From positions 17,949 to 26,356 of the forward strand of contig PMAM01000210.1 in the NCBI GenBank assembly GCA_003152595.1: DNA of 8,408 bases, read 5' to 3'. Numbering within the stretch: position 1 is the first letter of the stretch; each line of letters begins with the position of its first letter. Of this stretch, positions 1-6,420 are shown in pieces. Under the pieces are notes generated by a model. The model did no database searches, had not been told where the DNA came from, and worked only from the letters and a program-made list of their open reading frames with translations. The stretch comes from Acidobacterium sp. Its GTDB lineage: Bacteria > Acidobacteriota > Terriglobia > Terriglobales > Acidobacteriaceae. The position numbers were made by a program, and so were the translations under genes.

Positions 1-1076
1 CCGGGACGGTGGAGGATTTCCCGCAGCAGGAGTGGCTGATGGCGAACCAGCGGCAGATCGGGGAGCGATCTTCGGCGTTTGCAATTGCTTCGGCGCGGCA
101 GGCGGTCGAGCAATCGGGCCTTGTGGGCGCCTATCCTGCGGATGAGATCGCGGTGGTCCTCGGATGCTCCACGGCCGGGCGCACAACGGAAGAGACCGAG
201 TACGAGAAGCTGTATGCGCGCGGGGCGCGGGTCCATCCGCTGACGGTGCCGCGTGCGATGGCGAATGCGGGAACGAGTCTCGTGAGCATGGAACATGGCA
301 TCACGGGGCCCGCCTTCACCCTCAGCACGGCGTGCGCTTCGGGCGGGCACGCGATTGGGCTGGCTTTCCAGATGGTTCGGTCGGGCGCGGTAAAGGCCGC
401 ACTGACCGGCGCGCATGAGGCGCCGCTGACGCTGACCTTTCTAAAAGGATGGGACGGACTCCATGTGGTTTCGCCGACGGCGTGCCGGCCGTTCGCTGAG
501 GATCGCGATGGGATGACGCTTGCTGAGGGCGCAGCGGTGCTGGCGATTGAGGCGCTGGATTCGGCGCAGGCCCGTGGCGCGGAAATTTTTGGGGAGATTG
601 TCGGATTCGGAATGTCGTCCGATGCGCACCACATCACGCAGCCGAATCCCGCGGGGCCGGCGGCCGCGATGCGGAAGGCGATCGAGGATGCGGGAGCAAG
701 TCCGGACGAGGTGGGCTATATCAACGCACACGGGACCGGGACGGAGGCGAACGATCGCGTGGAAGCCGAGGCCATGTACCAGGTCTTTGGCGAGCGGGCG
801 CGGACAATCGCGGTGAGTTCGACCAAGGGTCTCCACGGGCACGCGATCGGGGCGTCGGGGGCGATGGAACTGCTGGCGACCGTGCTTGGGTTGCAGCGGG
901 GATTGCTGCCCGCGAGCGCGGGATTGGGGGAGGACGCGTCGAAAGTGGATCCAGCGCTCCATTTGGATCACGTACTGTTACACAATGAACCGTCGACGCC
1001 ACAGCTGGCGTTGTCGAACTCCTTCGCGTTCGGCGGACTGAACGCGGTGCTGGCGCTGCGGCCCTACAGAGGCTGA
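1..1076 (+). CDS. Beta-ketoacyl-ACP synthase (FabF/NodE-like), 5' end missing
   Basis: This is a condensing enzyme of the thiolase fold. It joins an acyl group held on its cysteine with malonyl-ACP in cytoplasmic fatty acid or related acyl-chain synthesis. Numbering from the GTG at 9, the nucleophile Cys109 sits in TACASG. The two catalytic histidines are His241 in NAHGTGT and His278 in KGLHGHAIG, with Lys273 just before. The C-terminal NSFAFGG loop is at 337-343. The reading frame is open to the left edge, and the first aligned residues match roughly residue 50-60 of a FabF of about 410 residues. The GTG at 9 has no ribosome binding site, so it is not the real start. The STKxLHGH form in place of KSMTGH, and the SSDAHHITQP stretch, recall NodE-type synthases; that subgroup call is from memory. 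Substrate and pathway cannot be read from this fragment. Confidence 0.93.
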   Translation, partial: GTVEDFPQQEWLMANQRQIGERSSAFAIASARQAVEQSGLVGAYPADEIAVVLGCSTAGRTTEETEYEKLYARGARVHPLTVPRAMANAGTSLVSMEHGITGPAFTLSTACASGGHAIGLAFQMVRSGAVKAALTGAHEAPLTLTFLKGWDGLHVVSPTACRPFAEDRDGMTLAEGAAVLAIEALDSAQARGAEIFGEIVGFGMSSDAHHITQPNPAGPAAAMRKAIEDAGASPDEVGYINAHGTGTEANDRVEAEAMYQVFGERARTIAVSSTKGLHGHAIGASGAMELLATVLGLQRGLLPASAGLGEDASKVDPALHLDHVLLHNEPSTPQLALSNSFAFGGLNAVLALRPYRG

Positions 1077-1100
1077 AACGGCGCTCGCGGCGCGATCCCG

Positions 1101-1130
1101 TATACTGTCCCCCGCTTCTTTCCCGAGGAA
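1101..1130 (+). promoter_or_regulatory. Promoter -10 box and ribosome binding site of the M20 gene
   Basis: TATACT at 1101-1106 is a good -10 hexamer in the 60-base gap behind the synthase gene. No clear -35 box lies 16-18 bases upstream. GAGGAA at 1125-1130 lies six bases before the ATG at 1137 and supports that start. The gene can therefore be transcribed on its own. Confidence 0.5.
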
Positions 1131-1136
1131 ATTTTC

Positions 1137-2462
1137 ATGCGAGCCTTCGTGATCCCGGCCTTCGTGTTCCTTGCTGCGGCAGCCGCTGCTCAGGACGTAC
1201 CTTCCTTCGTCAATTCCGAATTGCCCGTGCTCGTCGATATCTATAAGGACATTCATTCCCACCCTGAGCTGTCGCACTTCGAGGCGAGAACGTCACACCT
1301 CCTCGCCGACGCGCTGCGCGAGGCCGGCTACACGGTGACGGAGCGCGTGGGAAAGTATCCTGACGGGTCGCAGGCGTACGGAGTGGTGGGAATCCTGAAG
1401 AATGGCGCGGGGCCGACGCTGATGATCCGCGCCGACATGGATGCCCTGCCGATCGTGGAAGAAACGGGTGTCCCCTACGCGAGTCACGTGACGATGAAGG
1501 ACCGGGCCGGGCAGACAGTGGGCGTCATGCACGCGTGCGGGCACGATGTTCACACGACTGTGCTCATTGGTACAGCGCGCGCGATGGTGGCGATGAAGTC
1601 CCAGTGGCATGGAACTCTGATGCTCGTCGGGCAGCCTTCGGAAGAGACGATTGACGGCGCGAAGGCGATGCTGGCGGATCATCTCTACGAGCGCTTCGGC
1701 CGGCCCGACCGCATCATCGGGCTGCACGACACCAACGGGCTGGCAGCCGGAACGGTAGGGATTCGAAGCGGGCCCTCGGCCACCAGCTCGACGTCGATCG
1801 ATGTGGTGATCCACGGGATCGGCGGACACGGCGCTTATCCTCAGGCCGGGCGCGATCCAGTCACGCTGGCAGCGCTGTACATCACGCAGATACAGACCAT
1901 CGTCAGCCGTGAAGAAGACCCGCAGGATCCCACGGTGGTGACGGTCGGGCACATCGAAGGCGGGACGAAACGCAACATCATTCCGGACGAGGTAAAGCTC
2001 GAGCTGACGACGCGCTCGTTCACCGACGAGAGCCGCGACACCGTGATCCGGGGACTGAAGCAGATGGCGGCAGGGATCACGGCGTCGGCCGGGCTGCCTC
2101 CGGAGAAGGCGGCGACGGTGACCGTGCTGGAGGACGAGTCGACGCCGGTGCTGTATAACGATCCGGCGCAGACAGAGCAGATCAAGGCGACCCTGGTGAA
2201 GACGCTGGGCGCGAGCAACGTGATCGATCTGCCGCGCGGAATGGCGAGCGAGGATGTGGGCGTGTTCGCGCTGCCGAAGCACGAGATCCCGCTGACGTAT
2301 TTCATCCTCGGCGCGATGGATCCGGCAAAGCTGGCGGCGGCGAAGGCGGAGGGCAAGGAACTGCCGGGGCCGCATACCAGCCGCTTCGAGCCGCTGCCCC
2401 AGCCGACGCTGCGCACGGGCGTGACCGCCATGACCAGCGTGGCGATGTCGCTGCTGCAGTAG
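1137..2462 (+). CDS. Exported M20D-family metallo-amidohydrolase (hippurate/N-acyl-amino-acid hydrolase type)
   Basis: This 441-residue protein is predicted to hydrolyse an amide bond of an N-acyl amino acid or small peptide using two metal ions. Residues 1-19 form a signal peptide with a hydrophobic FVFLAAAAAA core and an AxA-type cleavage site, so it should act in the periplasm. The M20D metal set is visible: Cys134 and His136 in MHACGHDVHT, Glu170 after the likely catalytic base Glu169 in QPSEE, His197 in GLHD, and His413 in GPHTS. The inserted dimerisation domain starts near 215 and shows the usual GIGGHGAYP at 227-235. The length is typical of the family. His197 is followed by DTN where many relatives have VWP, and an insertion at about 394-410 is rich in Ala and Lys; both could affect substrate choice. 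The family is certain; the natural substrate is unknown. Confidence 0.93.
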   Translation: MRAFVIPAFVFLAAAAAAQDVPSFVNSELPVLVDIYKDIHSHPELSHFEARTSHLLADALREAGYTVTERVGKYPDGSQAYGVVGILKNGAGPTLMIRADMDALPIVEETGVPYASHVTMKDRAGQTVGVMHACGHDVHTTVLIGTARAMVAMKSQWHGTLMLVGQPSEETIDGAKAMLADHLYERFGRPDRIIGLHDTNGLAAGTVGIRSGPSATSSTSIDVVIHGIGGHGAYPQAGRDPVTLAALYITQIQTIVSREEDPQDPTVVTVGHIEGGTKRNIIPDEVKLELTTRSFTDESRDTVIRGLKQMAAGITASAGLPPEKAATVTVLEDESTPVLYNDPAQTEQIKATLVKTLGASNVIDLPRGMASEDVGVFALPKHEIPLTYFILGAMDPAKLAAAKAEGKELPGPHTSRFEPLPQPTLRTGVTAMTSVAMSLLQ

Positions 2463-2492
2463 GCCAACCGCGCAGCGGGCATCTGTTTGCAG

Positions 2493-2521
2493 TTGACAGC
2501 CACTTCGATCTCCATTCGAAT
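2493..2521 (+). promoter_or_regulatory. Promoter of the DUF1905 gene (TTGACA-17-TCGAAT)
   Basis: A perfect -35 box TTGACA is at 2493-2498. Seventeen bases later comes TCGAAT at 2516-2521, which matches four of six positions of the -10 consensus. Transcription would start near 2528. This rules out the in-frame TTG at 2487 and ATG at 2520 as starts and favours the ATG at 2553. Confidence 0.5.
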
Positions 2522-2552
2522 GAACGCCGACGTCATCCATTTAGAGGAAGCG

Positions 2553-2831
2553 ATGAAGCTGGATCGAGTATTCAGGGCAAAACTCGAAAAGAGCCCGGCG
2601 AAGGGTGGCTGGACGTACGTCGTGTGGCCGGAATCGGTGAGTTTTTTCGGCACGCGCGGGCTGGTCAAGGTGCGCGGCACAGTGAACGGTGTTTCGTTTC
2701 GCAGCTCCTTCATGGCGCTGGGTGATGGGCGGCACAAGCTGCCGGTGAAGAGCGAGATCCTGCAGGCCATTGGCAAGCGGGTGGGCGACCGGGTCACCGT
2801 CATGCTTGAGGAACGCATTCTTAAGAGCTGA
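2553..2831 (+). CDS. Small DUF1905-type protein
   Basis: This 92-residue cytoplasmic protein has no signal peptide or membrane segment. Its pattern follows DUF1905, a small beta-barrel-like domain: an FRAKLEK strand near 7-13, GGWTYVVWPE at 18-27, KVRGTVNGVSF at 39-49, a GDGRHKLPVKSEIL segment at 57-70, and VGDRVTVMLEE at 77-87. The domain occurs alone or fused to a YdeI/OmpD-associated domain. Here it is alone, and no biochemical role is established that I know of. The start at 2553 is chosen because AGAGGAAG at 2543-2550 lies just in front of it and because the conserved pattern begins directly after it. It stands between its own promoter and the separate promoter of the next gene, so it is probably monocistronic. 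Confidence 0.82.
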   Translation: MKLDRVFRAKLEKSPAKGGWTYVVWPESVSFFGTRGLVKVRGTVNGVSFRSSFMALGDGRHKLPVKSEILQAIGKRVGDRVTVMLEERILKS

Positions 2832-2862
2832 CTCGTCTCCCGCGACGCCAAAATAAAAACGA

Positions 2863-2917
2863 TTGCACACTTTCTGGTGCAGGCCTATACTTCCGCATCC
2901 CCCGAAAACAAAGGAGG
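2863..2917 (+). promoter_or_regulatory. Promoter and RBS of the four-helix membrane protein gene (TTGCAC-17-TATACT)
   Basis: TTGCAC at 2863-2868 and TATACT at 2886-2891 are separated by exactly 17 bases, the best sigma-70-type promoter in the window. AAGGAGG at 2911-2917 is a full-strength ribosome binding site five bases before the ATG at 2923. A short dyad, TGCAC (2864-2868) and GTGCA (2877-2881), overlaps the -35 box and spacer and could be an operator half-site pair. Five bases per arm is weak evidence for that. Confidence 0.68.
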
Positions 2918-2922
2918 CTGTA

Positions 2923-3348
2923 ATGGGCAAGATCAACGTCGGCCGCTGGATTTTGGGTGGCCTGTTAGCTGGGATTGTCGGAGACATCATTGAGAGTCTG
3001 ATCCAGGCCCTGTGGCTGGGTCCGCAATGGAACCTGGCGATGCAGACGCTGGGCAGACCCCCGCTGATCACAATCCAAATTGTCGAGTTCAACCTGGTTG
3101 GGCTGATAATCGGGCTGAGTGCGGTGTGGATTTACGCTGCGATCCGGCCGCGGTTTAGCGCCGGACCGAAGACGGCGGTGTATGCCGGGCTGGTCACCTG
3201 GGTGCTGGCTTCGCTGGTGGCGAACTGCTTCTTCATGGTGATTCCTGGTACGTACCCGCACCACCTGGCGCTGTACGCGACTATCGGTGACTTCCTGGCC
3301 TGCATCATCGGAACGATTGCGGGAGCCGCTCTGTACAAGGAAGCGTAG
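2923..3348 (+). CDS. Four-helix integral membrane protein of unknown function
   Basis: This 141-residue protein is almost entirely hydrophobic. Four membrane segments can be placed at about 9-31, 49-75, 84-108 and 115-137. Short charged or polar links include RPRF at 75-78 and GPK at 81-83. It has no cleavable signal peptide and no catalytic motif that I recognise. Polar or charged residues lie inside or at the edge of helices: Asp21 and Glu24 in segment 1, Glu55 and Asn57 in segment 2, Asn101 in segment 3, and Asp123 in segment 4. These could line a pore or a binding site, which is inference. The N-terminal GRWILGGLLAG pattern resembles uncharacterised membrane proteins seen in soil bacteria. 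The start at 2923 is fixed by AAGGAGG five bases upstream. A longer in-frame reading from 2863 would run through the promoter and is wrong. The strong promoter suggests substantial expression. Confidence 0.85.
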   Translation: MGKINVGRWILGGLLAGIVGDIIESLIQALWLGPQWNLAMQTLGRPPLITIQIVEFNLVGLIIGLSAVWIYAAIRPRFSAGPKTAVYAGLVTWVLASLVANCFFMVIPGTYPHHLALYATIGDFLACIIGTIAGAALYKEA

Positions 3349-3365
3349 CGGCTGCGGGCGCAGGC

Positions 3366-3410
3366 CGGCCGTGCAGGTTCCTGAGCGAATCCGCCTGTGC
3401 GGCCGTCCTT
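3366..3410 (+). terminator. Strong RNA hairpin behind the membrane protein gene, probable terminator
   Basis: Bases 3366-3377 pair with 3394-3405 in an uninterrupted 12-bp stem: ten Watson-Crick pairs and two G-U pairs at 3372/3399 and 3373/3398. The loop is 16 bases. It starts 18 bases after the stop codon and is followed by a pyrimidine run (TCCTTCCC) rather than a true U-tract, so efficiency is uncertain. The G-U pairs fit an RNA structure better than a DNA binding site. Confidence 0.5.
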
Positions 3411-3420
3411 CCCAGTGTTC

Positions 3421-3441
3421 GCGCGCAAAACCATCGCGCGC
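3421..3441 (+). repeat. GCGCGC repeat pair upstream of the RbsD-like gene
   Basis: GCGCGC at 3421-3426 and 3436-3441 form both a perfect inverted pair (9-base loop) and a direct repeat (GCGCGCAA twice, 15 bases apart). The pair covers the expected -35 region of the next promoter, where no -35 box is visible. It could be an operator or activator site. GC-rich chance repetition is also possible. Confidence 0.3.
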
Positions 3442-3448
3442 AATCTGC

Positions 3449-3460
3449 GATACTCGTCCG
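3449..3460 (+). promoter_or_regulatory. -10 box placed for a leaderless transcript (RbsD-like gene)
   Basis: GATACT at 3449-3454 ends six bases before the ATG at 3461. Transcription normally starts about seven bases past a -10 box, so the mRNA would begin at or next to the A of the start codon. No ribosome binding site is present, which agrees with leaderless translation. Confidence 0.45.
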
Positions 3461-4018
3461 ATGCTGAGGAAACTCGTCGCCGTTGCCGTGTTTCTGGCTG
3501 CGCCTGTTCCGCATATAGCGCGGGCGCAGGAGCCGGAATCCTGGCAGGCCAAAGTTGCGCACGCGCTGCCGCTGCTCGGCCACCGCAACTGGATCCTGAT
3601 TGTCGATTCGGCCTATCCCCTGCAACGCTCGCCGGGCATCGAGACCATCGATACGCACGCGGCGCCCACGTTGGTTCTGCGGGTTGTTCTCACCGGAATC
3701 GAAAACTCCGAACATCTGCGCCCGGACATCTATACCGACGCAGAGTTGCCCTATGTTGCGGATCAGGATGCGCCGGGAATCTCGCAGTTTCGGGTGAACC
3801 TGGCTGATCTGCTGCGCGCGTATCCGGCGCAGTCGCAGGCGCACGGCAAGCTGATTGACATGGTGGATCAGGACAGCCACATGTTCCAGGTGCTGGTGCT
3901 CAAGACCAACTCGACCCTTCCGTACTCGTCGGTGTTCATCCACCTGAAGGCGAAGTACTGGAGCGACGAGGCGGAGTCGCGCCTGCGGACGAAGATGGGC
4001 TCCGGAACGCAGCCGTAA
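3461..4018 (+). CDS. Exported protein with an RbsD/FucU-like signature
   Basis: This is a 185-residue protein. Residues 1-22 form a signal peptide with an ARA|Q cleavage site, giving a mature periplasmic protein of about 163 residues. The mature part resembles the RbsD/FucU family, whose members interconvert sugar ring or anomer forms. LGHRNWILIVDSAYP at 39-53 matches the family's GH-n7-D-n2-P block, with His41 and Asp49 eight residues apart as in RbsD. His128 and Lys130 match the later H-x-x-K region. VLVLKTNSTLPYSSVF at 144-159 matches the TGExTPYAN block, with Tyr155 kept and the usual Asn replaced by Ser157. If correct, the odd points are the export signal and the Asn-to-Ser change. I propose this by pattern only; fold and activity are unproven, and simply an exported protein of unknown function is the fallback. 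The start is chosen for the signal peptide and the -10 box placed directly in front. It ends 16 bases from the convergent amidohydrolase gene. Confidence 0.82.
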   Translation: MLRKLVAVAVFLAAPVPHIARAQEPESWQAKVAHALPLLGHRNWILIVDSAYPLQRSPGIETIDTHAAPTLVLRVVLTGIENSEHLRPDIYTDAELPYVADQDAPGISQFRVNLADLLRAYPAQSQAHGKLIDMVDQDSHMFQVLVLKTNSTLPYSSVFIHLKAKYWSDEAESRLRTKMGSGTQP

Positions 4019-4034
4019 TGGAGTTGGCCCGCGT

Positions 4035-5489
4035 TTACCGCAGTCCCACGAGCCCGTGCACGGACTCGATCAGCTTCTGCGGATCGTAGCCCACGCCATC
4101 CTTAAAAACAGTGTCGACCTTCTCGACGTCGGCAATATGGGCCGCAGGATTGCCATCGACCACCACCAGGTCCGCAGCCTTCCCCATGGCGATCGTGCCG
4201 ATGCGGCTGTCTTCGCCGAGCCACTGCGCGCCATTTTCAGTCGCGATGTGAATAGCCTCCTCCGGCGTGAAGCCGGCCTCGACGAGCAGTTCGAGGTTGC
4301 GCTGATCGCCAAAACCCGGCAGCACGCCGCCGTAGCCGGTGGGATCGCATCCGGCCATCAGCAGCCCTCCCTGCTTCACGAAATCGCGCTCGAACTGCAT
4401 CTCCGTCTTGAGCAGCGTCGTCCAGGTCGCGTCCGCCGCGTGCTCTGCGATGGAGGCGCGCGTCGTCACGTAGCTGCCCCAGGCGTCCGGCAGGAGCGAG
4501 CTCCGGACGCGCATCTCCTCATTCATCGGCGGACGATTCGGCACGAAGCTCTCGAAGATGGCCAGCGTTGACGTGACGGCGACGTGGTGCGCGATCAGGT
4601 CCCGGATCGTTCCCTGAATCTCCGGACCTTCCACGTCCAACTTCGCCAGCTCGGCCTGCGGCGGATGCTGCCCCGGACACGCACCCTCTTTCTTCTGCGA
4701 GTAGAACTCGGTGTCGACCACGAGCCCGTGCTCGAGGTTATCGATGCCGAGTGAGGCTGCCTCTTTGAATCCAACAGAGCAAAGATGCCCCGTCACCTTG
4801 ATGCTGTGCTCGTGCGCGTGGTCGATGGCCGCCTTCAGCTCCTCGGGCGTGATGTGCATGTAGGCCTTGAACGACGTCATGCCCTCAGCGGACCAGTAGT
4901 CGACCGTGCGCGCGGCGTCGTCAGGACCCGTGAGGGTATGCAGCTGCGGGCCGATCGCCGGTGCGCCTTCGAGGTAAGGCCCGGTGAGAAAGAGCTTCGG
5001 CCCTGGAATCTTGCCTTCGTCGATGGCCTGCTTGACTGAAATGTCCGTGTAGGGCTCGAGGCTGCCCGCGGTGCGTGCTGCTGTGACGCCTCCGGCAAGA
5101 TAGAGCCGCGGCGCGGAGTCGGCCATCTCGCCATAGAGCGGCAGCAGTCCCGATCCCCCGTCGGGCAGCGGATAGAAAAGATGCTCGTGCATGCCCACGA
5201 GGCCGGGGAAAACAGTCTTGCCGGTGAGGTCGATGTGCTCCGTGTTTGCCGGGAAGAGCTGGTTCCCCATTCCCCCGAACACGTTCGCAATCTTTCCGTT
5301 TTCGATCACGATGCGCTGATCCTCTTTCGCCGGCGCGCCAGTGCCGTCGATGACCCGCACATGCTCGAGCACGATCGTGTCGGCCTTCACCTTCACGAAG
5401 GGAGCCAGCGGGGCGTTCTTCGCAGCTGGGTTCTGCGCACACGCCATGGTTCCGCACAACAACCCCGCTAACGCTGCTCCGGTTCGCAT
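4035..5489 (-). CDS. Exported imidazolonepropionase-like amidohydrolase
   Basis: This 484-residue metal-dependent hydrolase belongs to the amidohydrolase superfamily (imidazolonepropionase-like/Xaa-Pro dipeptidase-like branch). Residues 1-19 are a signal peptide with an ACA|Q cleavage site, so it should work in the periplasm. Metal and catalytic residues can be placed: His101 and His103 in GMHEHL at the end of strand 1, Lys208 in SFKAY as the possible bridging lysine, His235 in VTGHL, His254 in NLEHG, and Asp382 in AGCDPTG. The N-terminal VIDGTG (46-51) and C-terminal GKAADLVVVDGNP (436-448) segments form the usual small beta sandwich around the barrel. Upstream in-frame start codons would precede the signal peptide. 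The ATG used here follows a GAGG at 5502-5499 (read on the - strand) nine bases before. It lies 26 bases behind the unknown exported gene on the same strand and may share its transcript. The substrate is not readable; a peptide or cyclic amide is likely. Confidence 0.9.
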   Translation of the reverse strand: MRTGAALAGLLCGTMACAQNPAAKNAPLAPFVKVKADTIVLEHVRVIDGTGAPAKEDQRIVIENGKIANVFGGMGNQLFPANTEHIDLTGKTVFPGLVGMHEHLFYPLPDGGSGLLPLYGEMADSAPRLYLAGGVTAARTAGSLEPYTDISVKQAIDEGKIPGPKLFLTGPYLEGAPAIGPQLHTLTGPDDAARTVDYWSAEGMTSFKAYMHITPEELKAAIDHAHEHSIKVTGHLCSVGFKEAASLGIDNLEHGLVVDTEFYSQKKEGACPGQHPPQAELAKLDVEGPEIQGTIRDLIAHHVAVTSTLAIFESFVPNRPPMNEEMRVRSSLLPDAWGSYVTTRASIAEHAADATWTTLLKTEMQFERDFVKQGGLLMAGCDPTGYGGVLPGFGDQRNLELLVEAGFTPEEAIHIATENGAQWLGEDSRIGTIAMGKAADLVVVDGNPAAHIADVEKVDTVFKDGVGYDPQKLIESVHGLVGLR

Positions 5490-5515
5490 GATGATTTGCC
5501 TCGATCGATGGATAG

Positions 5516-6313
5516 TCAGGAAGACGAATCCCAACTATCCGGGCAGATAGCGGCGTGCGTCAAGGGCGCGCGCCGGAGCGATGCGCGTCTACGGCTGTTG
5601 GCGCGCTCGATTTGCCTGAGTGCGGCGGAGAAGAGGCTCTCGACATCGCTGAGCTGTGTCGAAGGATCGTTGTTGTAATCCATCAGGCGATGGTGGTAAG
5701 GGCGGCCCTGGGTGCGCTGGTCCACGATCTCCCGCACGGTTTCCAGAGCCGGGCGACGGTGGTGGAAGCCGCCGGTCACCTCGATGGTCGCCTTTTCCGT
5801 CGCGCAATAGATGCTCCAGGTGGTCGCGGCCGAAGGACACTTGCGATTGTCGGCACGGTTCCAGACGTTGTCGGAAGAAAGAATCGCGGCCGCCCTGCGA
5901 ACGATTTCGGCATCGAGCGCGTTAGGCTGGATTTCCTGCGAGGCGTCGAGGTCGAAGCTCATCGTGGCCGATGCCACAAACTGGGTCACGGCGAACCATC
6001 CATATTCTGTCCGCAGAACCCCCGATCCGCCGGCGTCAATTTCCAGCTCGAGCGAGTCGGTGTCGCCATCGTCGGTCATGGTGCCGATCCAGGCGGACGT
6101 TGGGCGCACATCCGTGCTCCACACTCCCGTGGTGATGGCCGCTTCGCGGGCCAGCGTCATCGCAGGCGTCTGATCGAAGAGCGGGCCGCAGCCGCCGGTG
6201 TAGGTGTCACCGGCGCGCTGGAAGGCGCAATGGCTCAGACCGAATGCGGGGAGCGCTGCCGCCAACACCACAACCATCATGATCATTTCGAACTCAAAAC
6301 GGTTTTGGCGCAT
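5516..6313 (-). CDS. Exported protein of unknown function with a C-terminal HRLMDYNNDP motif
   Basis: This 265-residue protein has a short charged start (RQNRFEFE) and a hydrophobic stretch at 10-26, so it is exported or membrane-anchored. No lipobox is present. Residues 60-125 look like beta strands. Residues 135-237 form a recognisable conserved block: AAAIL at 141-145, WNRADNRKCP at 151-160, SIYCATEKA at 167-175, EVTGGFHHRRPALE at 178-191, and HRLMDYNNDP at 208-217 followed by an amphipathic helix. Cys159 and Cys170 could form a disulfide after export. I have seen similar blocks in uncharacterised proteins. There is a faint likeness to DUF6197 (a WND motif before a final helix), which I hold at low confidence. 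The tail after 238 is Arg-rich. GAGAGG just upstream supports the start at 6313 over an earlier in-frame ATG at 6376. It precedes the amidohydrolase by 26 bases, probably in one operon. Function unknown. Confidence 0.82.
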   Translation of the reverse strand: MRQNRFEFEMIMMVVVLAAALPAFGLSHCAFQRAGDTYTGGCGPLFDQTPAMTLAREAAITTGVWSTDVRPTSAWIGTMTDDGDTDSLELEIDAGGSGVLRTEYGWFAVTQFVASATMSFDLDASQEIQPNALDAEIVRRAAAILSSDNVWNRADNRKCPSAATTWSIYCATEKATIEVTGGFHHRRPALETVREIVDQRTQGRPYHHRLMDYNNDPSTQLSDVESLFSAALRQIERANSRRRASLRRAPLTHAAICPDSWDSSS

Positions 6314-6402
6314 CGTCCTCTCTTCCTGAAATCCTCGGACGCCAGTTGGACGAAACGGCCGGAATCCTGGACGCACGCGGGCGCCCTGAGCCCGGCTGGC
6401 CG

Positions 6403-6420
6403 TACACTCAAATTTGCCCC
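6403..6420 (+). promoter_or_regulatory. -10 box of mutM with very short or no leader
   Basis: TACACT at 6403-6408 lies 12 bases before the ATG at 6421, so transcription would start about five or six bases before the codon. No ribosome binding site exists between them, which points to leaderless or near-leaderless translation. No -35 box is evident. The 107 bases between 6314 and 6420 must also hold the promoter of the divergent gene, for which I see no convincing hexamers. Confidence 0.42.

Noticed and set aside
1293..2540. Long - strand reading frame opposite the M20 gene
   Set aside because: It is Arg/His/Gln-rich with no motif; the + strand carries the complete M20D metal site.
2487..2552. 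Upstream in-frame starts (TTG 2487, ATG 2520) for the DUF1905 gene
   Set aside because: They fall in the TTGACA-17-TCGAAT promoter, have no RBS, and add residues outside the conserved pattern.
5490..5534. Longer N-terminus for the amidohydrolase
   Set aside because: It would place 15 extra residues before the signal peptide and overlap the end of the preceding gene; the inner ATG has a GAGG upstream.
5535..5550. CTATC/GATAG hairpin near the end of the unknown exported gene as a terminator or operator
   Set aside because: It has only five pairs, lies inside the coding sequence, and has no U-tract.
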